NCBI GenBank assembly: GCA_030628805.1
Contig: DAOVQG010000282.1
Coordinates: forward strand, 1 to 6,123
Reading direction: 5' to 3'
DNA: 6,123 nt
From: JAGMDK01 sp023128695
GTDB taxonomy: Bacteria; Planctomycetota; Phycisphaerae; UBA1845; Fen-1342
Below the pieces are notes generated by a model, which had not been told where the DNA came from, made no database searches, and saw only the letters and a list, made by a program, of their open reading frames with translations. The translations under genes and the position numbers were made by a program. This document shows, in pieces, positions 1-5,701 of this stretch (positions are counted from its first letter, which is position 1; every line of letters begins with the position of its first letter).

Positions 1-105
1 CCACTCGCGATGTAAGGCGAGCAGGTGCCTAGTCTTGGCCATGTTCCCGCGCTGTTCTCAATAACACGTTATTTGTGACATTCGGTCGCTGGCGCTCGGT
101 TTTTG

Positions 106-133
106 GCTGATCGCTGATTGCTGACCGCTGAAT
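106..133. repeat. Degenerate 7-bp tandem repeat, four units (GCTGAYN family)
   Basis: Four consecutive heptamers read GCTGATC, GCTGATT, GCTGACC, GCTGAAT. The first five bases are invariant and the last two vary. The same heptamer family occurs in reverse orientation at 5261-5309, upstream of the operon. It lies about 50 bp beyond the ATPase stop codon. Function unknown; such degenerate heptamer runs are typical intergenic filler in some GC-rich genomes. Confidence 0.8.
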
Positions 134-140
134 GCTTACG

Positions 141-164
141 GGAACGTGAGAATGTGGGGACGTG
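141..164. repeat. Degenerate 8-bp tandem repeat, three units (RRACGTG-like)
   Basis: Three adjacent octamers read GGAACGTG, AGAATGTG and GGGACGTG, followed by the less similar GGTAACAC. The run sits between the heptamer repeat at 106-133 and the ATPase stop codon at 181, so two repeats of different period abut within 60 bp. Function unknown. Confidence 0.6.
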
Positions 165-180
165 GGTAACACGATCGGTA

Positions 181-1860
181 CTACACTTTCGTTACTCGCA
201 GCACCTCTTCCGGCGTGGTGATACCTTCGCGGGCCAACCGCCAGCCCTCTTCGCGCATCAGCACCAGGCCTTTCTTGCACGCCAGGTGCAGGATCTGCGA
301 GGCCGCGGCCTGGTTGAGGACCAACTCGCGCAGTTCGTCGTCCATCACGAGCAACTCGTACAGCGCCCGCCGGCCCGAGAAGCCCGTACCCCGGCACTCT
401 TTGCAGCCGGTACTGCGGTAGAGCACCTCGCCGCGCTCGTATTTGAAATCGGGCGGCAGCGTGGCCGGGTTCTCCGGCTTGTACTCTTCCTTGCACCACT
501 TGCAGCTCGTTCGCACCAGCCGCTGGGCCAGCACGCCCTCCAGCGAGCTGGAGACCAGGAACGGCTCGACGCCCATGTCCAACAGACGCGTCGTCGCCGT
601 CACCGCGTCGTTGGTGTGCAGCGTGCTGAACACGAGGTGGCCCGTCAGTGAGGCGTTGATCGCGACTTCGGCCGTCTCCTTGTCACGAATCTCACCCACC
701 AGCACCACGTCCGGGTCGTGTCGCAGGAAGCTGCGCAGCGCCCGGGCGAACGTCAGGCCGATCTTCGGGATCACGTGCGTTTGATTGACGCCGTCCAGAT
801 AGTATTCGACCGGGTCTTCGATCGTGATGATTTTCAGCTCGGGCGAGACGATGGCCCGCAGGGCCGCGTATAGCGTCGTGGTTTTGCCCGAGCCCGTCGG
901 TCCGGTCACTAGCATGATCCCGTGCGGGCGGGAGATCATGTCCATGAACGTGTCGTACGTCTCCCCTTCCATGCCCAGCGAGTGCAAATCGAGCTTGACC
1001 GACGTGCGGTCGAGGATACGCAGTACGATACCCTCGCCGAAAGCCATCGGAATCACGCTGGTACGCAGGTCGATCTCACGCCCATGAGCCTTGATCTTGA
1101 AGCCCCCGTCCTGCGGCAGGCGGCGTTCGGCGATGTTCAGGTTCGATAGAATCTTGATACGACTGACGATCGCGTTCTGGAAGCGCCGAATCTCCGCCGG
1201 CACGTTCGCGATTTGCAGCACGCCGTCGATACGGTAGCGGACCTGGAAGTCGCCCTCGAACGGCTCGTAGTGGATATCGCTGGCCCGCTGGTCGATGGCT
1301 TCGATCAGAATCTCGTTGACCAACTTGATGACCGAGGCTTCCTGGGCGAGCTGGATGTCGAGGTCTTCGGACTCGAGCCGCTTCTCGTCGATGATTTCGA
1401 GGTCGCCGGCCTCCTGGACCATTTCTTGCAGCACGTCGCCGCCGACGCCATAGAAGGTCCGGATCATCTTCTGGATTTCGGTTTTGGGGGCCAGGACGGG
1501 CTCGACCGGCATATTTGTGCAGGTTCGCACCTCGTCGAGGGCGTACATATTGTACGGATCAGAGGTGGCAACGCGTAAACCCTTGCCGTTCCTTAAGATA
1601 GGCAACAAGGCGTACTTGTGCACCAGGCGGCTGGGAATCAGCGTCAGCAGCTCACGGTCGATCTCCGCTTCTTTCAGCTCGACCATTGGGATTGAAAGCT
1701 GCTCGCTGAAGACATGGAGTACGTCCAGTTCCGTCACCATATCCTCGCGGATCAACACCTGGTCAATCCGCTCGGAAGGCGACGTCCGCAGCGCGTTGGC
1801 CTTCGCGAGTTGCTCCTTGGTGATGAGCCCTTTGGTGACAAGTTCTTCCCCGATAGGCAT
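181..1860 (-). CDS. Type II secretion / type IV pilus assembly ATPase (GspE/PilB family)
   Basis: Predicted cytoplasmic hexameric ATPase that powers pseudopilus or pilus assembly. From the preferred ATG at 1860 it has 559 residues. An N-terminal T2SSE_N/MshEN-type domain occupies roughly residues 1-110. The ATPase core shows Walker A GPTGSGKT (residues 320-327), an Asp box with IEDPVEY (347-353), Walker B DPDVVLVGEIRD (382-393) and a His box TGHLVFSTLHTNDA (406-419). Two CxxC pairs (C453/C456, C486/C489) match the zinc-binding tetracysteine motif of GspE/PilB proteins. I chose this start because AGAGGT lies about 11 nt upstream and homology-like sequence begins here. An in-frame ATG at 2010 would add 50 residues that look unlike a protein domain and span a strong inverted repeat. 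Stop is TAG. It follows the secretin and lipoprotein genes on the same strand. GspE versus PilB cannot be decided without GspF/PilC or pilins, so no symbol is given. Confidence 0.93.
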   Translation of the reverse strand: MPIGEELVTKGLITKEQLAKANALRTSPSERIDQVLIREDMVTELDVLHVFSEQLSIPMVELKEAEIDRELLTLIPSRLVHKYALLPILRNGKGLRVATSDPYNMYALDEVRTCTNMPVEPVLAPKTEIQKMIRTFYGVGGDVLQEMVQEAGDLEIIDEKRLESEDLDIQLAQEASVIKLVNEILIEAIDQRASDIHYEPFEGDFQVRYRIDGVLQIANVPAEIRRFQNAIVSRIKILSNLNIAERRLPQDGGFKIKAHGREIDLRTSVIPMAFGEGIVLRILDRTSVKLDLHSLGMEGETYDTFMDMISRPHGIMLVTGPTGSGKTTTLYAALRAIVSPELKIITIEDPVEYYLDGVNQTHVIPKIGLTFARALRSFLRHDPDVVLVGEIRDKETAEVAINASLTGHLVFSTLHTNDAVTATTRLLDMGVEPFLVSSSLEGVLAQRLVRTSCKWCKEEYKPENPATLPPDFKYERGEVLYRSTGCKECRGTGFSGRRALYELLVMDDELRELVLNQAAASQILHLACKKGLVLMREEGWRLAREGITTPEEVLRVTKV

Positions 1861-2077
1861 GACGGCGCTTAACCTCTTACTATGAAACACGTTACCGTTG
1901 GCAGGGCAGTCCCGCACAGACCCAACCGTCCTTATGTATACGGTTTGCGGGACTGTCGGTTGCAGTGGCACTATTGTATCATCGGTATGAGCACACTGCT
2001 TCTCTGCCATCCGATCGGCCTAAACGATTATCCATCCATCGAGATGTAACAGAGTAGTAGGTGAACCCTGTCTTTGC
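1861..2077 (-). promoter_or_regulatory. 217-nt leader of the ATPase gene with structured inverted repeat
   Basis: This gap separates the lipoprotein stop codon from the preferred ATPase start. It is open in the ATPase frame from an ATG at 2010, but the resulting 50-residue extension has no recognisable domain. The stretch contains the nested inverted repeat at 1907-1955. No T-tract follows that structure, so a simple terminator is unlikely. GATAAT and TACAAT hexamers resembling a -10 box are present on the minus strand, but neither has a convincing -35 at 16-18 bp. An internal promoter or a leader RNA is possible but unproven. Confidence 0.45.
1907..1955 (-). repeat. Nested inverted repeat (10-bp outer and 6-bp inner stems)
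   Basis: On the plus strand the outer arms are CAGTCCCGCA (1907-1916) and TGCGGGACTG (1946-1955), a perfect 10-bp match. The inner arms are AACCGT (1924-1929) and ACGGTT (1940-1945), also perfect, around a 10-nt loop. The outer and inner stems stack directly on one side and are separated by a 7-nt bulge (1917-1923) on the other. In the ATPase transcript this would fold about 45 nt before the preferred start codon. Confidence 0.8.
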
Positions 2078-3172
2078 CTATGATTGAACCCGCAACCAGT
2101 GTTCCAGGAGCTTTTGAGCAAATCCGTGTGTGTCGTCGTCGGAAGGGCTGGCCGATAACAACTCGATGGCCCGCTCAGGCTGATTCAGCCGGTTATAGCA
2201 CAACGCCGCGATCAAGCGGGCGTCAATGTGGCTATCGTGTTGCTGGAGCACCTTCATGGCCGCTGGGAGGGCTTCGGTCGGCTCACCGGCCGCCAGGCTG
2301 GCCGCGGCCAATCCCACCTGGGCGGCCTCATCGTCCGGTCGAGTCAGCACCAGCACTCGATACACCAGCCGGGCCTCGTCAATCCGGCCGGCCAACAGCA
2401 GGCACTCAGCCAGGCGGTGTCGATTGCTCTGCCGCTCGTCGGCGCCCAGACTGTCGGCGACCAGGGCACGCCAAAACGCGCACGCCTCCCCGTAACGCTT
2501 AGCGGAGGTGTACGCTTCCGCCAGACGCCGGCGAATGTCGCGCGAGTCCGGCTCAGCCAGGGCGGCGGTCTGCAACTCAGTCAGCGCGGCTTCGGGATCC
2601 GCCGCACGCGCATGGAGGCGAGCGGCCAACACCTGGAGCGAAGCCTGGCCGGGAAAGCGGCCGCGCTCGCGAGCCAGCAGCGCCCGGGCCTCATCGATTT
2701 GTCCACTCAGAGCCAAGGCCTCCAGCCGAGCGATCAGCAGGTGTGCGGCCGGCTTGTTGGCATACGCCTTTCCATAAGCCTCCGCCGCCTCTGGCCAGCG
2801 TCCCAAGCCTTCCAACGCCACTCCGCGCAGCCGATGATACTCCGGCGTCTGAAGCGCACCAGACGCCTCGGCCTCCAACCGTTCCAACGCCGCGACGTAG
2901 TCCCCCTCCTCTATATCCACGCGGGCCAGCGTCAGGCGCAGACGCTGATCCGGAAGACCGGCGAACTTCTCCAGGCTCAAGCGGGTCTGCTCGAATTTGC
3001 CGACGGCGATGCGCTCCTCCGCGGCTTGCAACGCCGCGGTGAGGCGCGTCTGGTCCCAATTCATCGCCGCCGGCGTCCGGGCCCCGGGCGTCTGGCAGCC
3101 GCTGACAAGCAGGAGCACAAGCATCACGGTGAGGGGGAGCGTGAGCCGACTCGAAAGGCTACGGGTTTTCAT
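2078..3172 (-). CDS. TPR-repeat outer-membrane lipoprotein, possible secretin pilotin/assembly factor
   Basis: A 364-residue protein with a lipoprotein signal peptide: basic N-terminus MKTRSLSSR, a hydrophobic stretch, and lipobox LVSGC with the acylated cysteine at residue 26. The residue after it is Gln, not Asp, which favours outer-membrane sorting by the enterobacterial rule. Residues about 44-345 form eight to nine degenerate TPR helical hairpins, for example LRGVALEGLGRWPEAAEAY (115-133) and HRLAECLLLAGRIDEARLVY (252-271). The ATG overlaps the end of the secretin gene by 14 nt, which suggests translational coupling, and AAGGA lies about 8 nt upstream. TPR lipoproteins of the PilF/PilW type pilot secretins to the outer membrane, and its position between the secretin and ATPase genes fits such a role. 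That is inferred from context, because TPR proteins are functionally diverse. Confidence 0.88.
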   Translation of the reverse strand: MKTRSLSSRLTLPLTVMLVLLLVSGCQTPGARTPAAMNWDQTRLTAALQAAEERIAVGKFEQTRLSLEKFAGLPDQRLRLTLARVDIEEGDYVAALERLEAEASGALQTPEYHRLRGVALEGLGRWPEAAEAYGKAYANKPAAHLLIARLEALALSGQIDEARALLARERGRFPGQASLQVLAARLHARAADPEAALTELQTAALAEPDSRDIRRRLAEAYTSAKRYGEACAFWRALVADSLGADERQSNRHRLAECLLLAGRIDEARLVYRVLVLTRPDDEAAQVGLAAASLAAGEPTEALPAAMKVLQQHDSHIDARLIAALCYNRLNQPERAIELLSASPSDDDTHGFAQKLLEHWLRVQS

Positions 3173-4919
3173 CGCTGGATCCTTTGATCCTCGAATCCCC
3201 CGAGGGAGCCGCGAGTTCCTCTTCGACCAGTTGGCGTACGAGGCCGTGCACGGCGCTGCCGTCCGGTTCCCGGGTCACGATTTGCGTCAGCTCGTGGCGT
3301 AACCAGTCGGCCTCGATGAAACGCGGGTTGAGCGACAGGGCCAGGTCCAGGTCCCACAAGGCGGCCTCGCCGCGCCCGGTGCGGTGGTGCTCCAGCGCCC
3401 AGCGGTAATGCGCCTGTGCCAGCCGCTCACGCCCCCAGGGCATCAGGCCGCGATGAGCGAGAACCCGCCACCTTTCGACCTCCTCCAACGCCCACGCCTC
3501 GTCAGCCTCGTCGCCATCGATGATGTGCGGCGTGATCAGGACAATCACTTCTTCGCGCACGACACTGTCGTTCCGGCCGCGAAACAGCGGTCCGACCAGC
3601 GGGAAATTGCCCAACCAGGGTATCTGGTTGTTTCGCGACGTGATCAGGTCTCGGAAAAGCCCCCCGATCACCAGCGTGTGGCCGTCTTTGACTAACACAT
3701 TGGTCGTGACTTCGGTGGTGTCCTTGTACGGTAGGTTCTCCGGCGTCAGGCCGCCGCTGCTGTCTTCGGGGTGGATGTCCATGCGGATGAAGCCGTCTTT
3801 GCCGATGAACGGACGGAAAAGAATCTGGGTCCCGGTTTCGATGAATTCGACCGTCTGGACGGCGACCGTTTCGGTGACCATGGTTGTCAGATACCCGTCC
3901 TCACGACCGACAATGACCCGGCCCGGCTGCCCGTGGACGGTGAGGACTTTCGGGTTCGCGACGATGGTGAGGTCCACAACCTCTTCGAGAGCCCGAATGA
4001 ACATGGCGACGTTGTTGAAGATCACGCCGAGGCTGAGGCCGCCGGGCGGGACTTCCCCGGCAAAATCCGTCACCGCCGCACCCAGCCCGCGGTCCATGCT
4101 GTCGGCCGGCACGTCGCGCGTGACCAGGTTGGTGCCGCCCACGCTGGTAGATGAAAGGGTGCGAAAATCGACCCCGGCCAAGGTGTTGAAGTCGATCCCC
4201 AGGGCGTTGTTTTCGTCGAGCCGGGCCCGCAGGATCACAGCCTCGATCAGAACCTGCCGCGGGCGAACGTCCAGACGGGCAATTATCTCGGCGATCTCGC
4301 CGAGGACGATGGGGTGATCGCGCACCACGATAAACTCGCCCACCGCGCGGCTCATGCCGCCGAGCCCCGCGGTCAGGGCTTCATTGAAGGCCTCCGCCGT
4401 CAGGGCGACGCCGTCCACCTTCGGCTCCGCGGTGCTGCTGAGCACCCCCTGCGGGCTGAGCAGCTTCTCGATGGTCGGCAGCACCTCGAAGGCCGGGATG
4501 TAACTCAACTCAAAGATACGCAGCTCGACCGGCGGGGCAGTATTCAAGAGGGCATCCCGCTCTTCCGGAAGACAAACGTGGATGAATTTGCCACGCGGGA
4601 ACCAAACGTAGCCGCGCGGCGTGAGCAGGGCCTCGAGCGCTTCCTCGAAAGTGATCTGGTACAAGTCGGCGGTGACGCGCGCGGTGACGCTCTCGGACGC
4701 CGTGATATTGCGCTGCGCTCGGAGGCTGAGCAGGCGCAGCGCCTCGGATAACGACATCTCGCGGAGGTGGACATCGAACAGGCCGGCATCGTTGACCGTC
4801 AATTCGTTGTTTAGGTCCGACGGCGGCGGTGCCGCTACCGTCCGGCTCTGGTCCCACGTTACGCCGGCCAAGATCACGAGGCAGGCGGCACACGCAGTCA
4901 GTGGTTTCTTGATTATCAC
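3159..4919 (-). CDS. Secretin (GspD/PilQ superfamily) with C-terminal TPR-like extension
   Basis: Outer-membrane channel protein of a type II secretion or type IV pilus machine, 586 residues from the GTG at 4919. The signal peptide spans about residues 1-30: IIKKP, then a hydrophobic stretch, ending TVAA. A short STN/N0-like domain lies at about 50-115 (SLSEALRLLSLRAQRNITA), and one secretin N-type domain at about 131-227, ending DVRPRQVLIEAVI. The secretin barrel domain covers about 292-468, with the signature IPWLGNFPLVGPLFR at 433-447 and closing strand EEVIVLITPHII. Residues about 495-532 form one TPR-like hairpin (AHYRWALEHHRTGRGEAALW), unusual after a secretin domain. I chose GTG because AGGAG lies 5 nt upstream and the signal peptide begins there; an ATG at 4988 would put 23 unrelated residues before it. 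With a single clear N-type domain it is shorter than classical GspD (around 650 residues with N0-N3). First gene of the three-gene unit. Confidence 0.93.
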   Translation of the reverse strand: MIIKKPLTACAACLVILAGVTWDQSRTVAAPPPSDLNNELTVNDAGLFDVHLREMSLSEALRLLSLRAQRNITASESVTARVTADLYQITFEEALEALLTPRGYVWFPRGKFIHVCLPEERDALLNTAPPVELRIFELSYIPAFEVLPTIEKLLSPQGVLSSTAEPKVDGVALTAEAFNEALTAGLGGMSRAVGEFIVVRDHPIVLGEIAEIIARLDVRPRQVLIEAVILRARLDENNALGIDFNTLAGVDFRTLSSTSVGGTNLVTRDVPADSMDRGLGAAVTDFAGEVPPGGLSLGVIFNNVAMFIRALEEVVDLTIVANPKVLTVHGQPGRVIVGREDGYLTTMVTETVAVQTVEFIETGTQILFRPFIGKDGFIRMDIHPEDSSGGLTPENLPYKDTTEVTTNVLVKDGHTLVIGGLFRDLITSRNNQIPWLGNFPLVGPLFRGRNDSVVREEVIVLITPHIIDGDEADEAWALEEVERWRVLAHRGLMPWGRERLAQAHYRWALEHHRTGRGEAALWDLDLALSLNPRFIEADWLRHELTQIVTREPDGSAVHGLVRQLVEEELAAPSGDSRIKGSSDENP

Positions 4920-4931
4920 GACATCTCCTGC

Positions 4932-4948
4932 CTGTGAGGAATTCACAG
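4932..4948 (-). promoter_or_regulatory. Small hairpin just upstream of the secretin ribosome-binding site
   Basis: CTGTGA (4932-4937) and TCACAG (4943-4948) form a perfect 6-bp inverted repeat with a 5-nt spacer. On the minus strand it ends 2 nt before AGGAG and 12 nt before the GTG start. It could be an operator or an RNA hairpin affecting initiation. At this length it could also be chance. Confidence 0.35.
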
Positions 4949-5063
4949 TCGCGCGGCACCCAGATGCCGGCGGTGGCCGAGTCTGCACGTCACCAGCATT
5001 ATCGGGAGTTCTCCTATATCCCTTTTAATCGAGCGTTTCGCATCCGTGCCTGGGTGGACGAAA

Positions 5064-5119
5064 ATGTAGCGTCCGGGCTCCGTCCCGGGCGATGTAGCGT
5101 CCGGGCTCCGTCCCGGACG
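5064..5119. repeat. 28-bp tandem duplication with internal palindrome
   Basis: Two head-to-tail copies, 5064-5091 and 5092-5119, differ at a single base (G at 5089, A at 5117). Each carries GTCCGGG, a 6-base CTCCGT spacer, then CCCGGAC in the second copy or CCCGGGC in the first. The second copy is a perfect 7-bp hairpin and the first is weakened by the substitution. The arrangement resembles REP-like intergenic palindromes. It lies about 145 bp upstream of the secretin start. Confidence 0.88.
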
Positions 5120-5260
5120 ATGGAGAGGCGCTCAGGCTTGCGCGTCGCAGGTCAAGGTCTAAGGCGTATGCCGGGTATTGCCGCCCCATCTTTTGTTTGC
5201 AACGCCGGCCGGCCCGCGCGGTTCTTGCGCCCCGGGCTGACCAGGCTCCTCTCATCCACG

Positions 5261-5309
5261 AGCGGTCAGCGGTCAGCTTTCAGCGGTCAGCTCTCAGCGA
5301 TCAGCTCAC
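5261..5309. repeat. Degenerate 7-bp tandem repeat, seven units (AGCNNTC family)
   Basis: Consecutive heptamers read AGCGGTC, AGCGGTC, AGCTTTC, AGCGGTC, AGCTCTC, AGCGATC, AGCTCAC. The reverse complement gives GCTGACC and GCTGATC units, the same family as at 106-133 but in opposite orientation. A weakly similar eighth unit, AGAGCAC, follows at 5310-5316. Function unknown. Confidence 0.85.
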
Positions 5310-5331
5310 AGAGCACCGGCCCCCGACCGGG

Positions 5332-5352
5332 AATCCGCAATCCGCAATCCGC
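5332..5352. repeat. Three perfect AATCCGC heptamer copies
   Basis: AATCCGC is repeated three times without change, followed by AA. It lies 22 bp beyond the previous heptamer run and has an unrelated unit but the same period of seven. Confidence 0.85.
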
Positions 5353-5455
5353 AAACGTGCGACAATGAACCTGCCAGAGCAGTCCGAACGGGGTGCATTC
5401 AGAAAACGCCGCCAACAAAGGGGATTACGACGAATCGTCGCGAACGGAATTGAAT

Positions 5456-5538
5456 TGGGCGCGGTTGGATTCGAACCAACGTAGGCAAATGCCAACGGGT
5501 TTACAGCCCGTTCCCTTTAGCCACTCGGGCACACGCCC
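5456..5538 (-). tRNA. tRNA-Tyr (anticodon GTA)
   Basis: The minus strand folds as a complete 83-nt class II tRNA. The acceptor stem is GGGCGTG with CGCGCCC (one G-U pair). The D arm has a CCC/GGG stem and the AGTGGCTAAA loop. The anticodon stem ACGGG/CCCGT encloses loop CTGTAAA, giving anticodon GTA. The long variable arm TGGCATTTGCCTAC contains a GGC/GCC stem, as expected for bacterial tRNA-Tyr. The T arm is GTTGG-TTCGAAT-CCAAC and the discriminator base is A. The next genome bases read ATT, so CCA is not encoded and must be added by the CCA-adding enzyme. Apparent protein frames through this gene are artefacts. Confidence 0.97.
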
Positions 5539-5569
5539 AACTATTTTAACTGCCACACCTCACTCAAAT

Positions 5570-5598
5570 AATATAGGCACGAACCCCAAGAGGGGCAA
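5570..5598 (-). promoter_or_regulatory. Putative sigma70-type promoter of tRNA-Tyr
   Basis: Minus strand: TTGCCC (5598-5593) as -35, a 17-bp spacer, then TATATT (5575-5570) as -10. Initiation would fall near 5563, giving a leader of about 25 nt before the mature tRNA end at 5538. The spacing is ideal; the -35 matches consensus at four of six positions and the -10 at five of six. Confidence 0.5.
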
Positions 5599-5687
5599 GA
5601 ACGAATTTTTCCGTAACCAAGACTAGTGCATTGTCACATCTAGGAATTCGAGTTATCGTATCCTTTGTTTTTGACGTTTCGGAGAAC

Positions 5688-5695
5688 AAGGAGGT
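5688..5695 (+). promoter_or_regulatory. Strong ribosome-binding site of the transposase
   Basis: AAGGAGGT, a full anti-Shine-Dalgarno match, lies 6 nt before the ATG at 5702. It fixes the start codon and is stronger than the sites in front of the secretin and ATPase genes. Confidence 0.8.
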
Positions 5696-5701
5696 TTCCC
5701 G

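Larger units (their letters stand above)
1..180. other. Gene-free intergenic region downstream of the ATPase gene
   Basis: No convincing coding sequence is visible on either strand; the one long minus-strand frame entering this stretch overlaps the ATPase gene out of frame and is low-complexity in its translation. The region holds a small inverted repeat (CTCGC at 4-8 with GCGAG at 17-21), an AT-rich inverted repeat (AATAAC at 60-65 with GTTATT at 68-73), and two short-period repeat runs listed separately. No GC hairpin followed by a T-run is seen after the ATPase stop, so the operon terminator is not identified. Confidence 0.7.
4920..5455. other. Gene-free, repeat-rich region between the secretin gene and tRNA-Tyr
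   Basis: No credible gene is visible in 536 bases. Open frames here are short, arginine- and proline-rich and cross repeats. The stretch holds the secretin leader with its small hairpin, a 28-bp tandem duplication (5064-5119), a seven-unit heptamer run (5261-5309) and three perfect AATCCGC copies (5332-5352). The operon promoter should lie here on the minus strand. A GATAAT hexamer in the secretin leader (plus strand about 4999-5004) is the best -10 candidate but lacks a good -35. Confidence 0.7.

Noticed and set aside
60..73. AATAAC/GTTATT inverted repeat as a terminator of the ATPase operon
   Set aside because: The stem is AT-rich with a 2-nt centre and no T-run follows on the minus strand; it could be an operator but nothing supports that.
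1861..2010. N-terminal extension of the ATPase from an ATG at 2010
   Set aside because: The 50 extra residues resemble no domain, the upstream ribosome-binding site is poor, and the stretch contains a strong inverted repeat; the ATG at 1860 has a better site and starts at the expected domain edge.
2228..3187. Plus-strand open frame of 319 codons opposite the TPR lipoprotein
   Set aside because: The minus-strand frame has a lipobox, TPR repeats and an overlap with the secretin gene; the plus-strand translation is arginine- and glutamine-rich with no motif.
3520..4317. Long plus-strand open frame of 265 codons opposite the secretin
   Set aside because: It is the shadow of a strongly supported secretin gene in GC-rich DNA, and its serine/arginine/threonine-rich translation has no recognisable domain.
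5261..5352. Possible CRISPR array
   Set aside because: The units are 7 bp and directly adjacent with no spacers, and no cas genes are present.
5428..5440. CGACGA/TCGTCG palindrome as a terminator for tRNA-Tyr
   Set aside because: The usable stem is only about four pairs with a realistic loop and the following minus-strand sequence has only short T stretches.
5301..5495. Minus-strand open frame of 64 codons overlapping the tRNA 3' half
   Set aside because: It reads through tRNA sequence and the AATCCGC repeats and has no protein-like features.
5393..5626. Plus-strand open frame of 77 codons containing LDSNQRRQMPTGLQPVPFSHSG
   Set aside because: It is the antisense translation of tRNA-Tyr; this peptide pattern is a well-known artefact of annotating tRNA genes as proteins.
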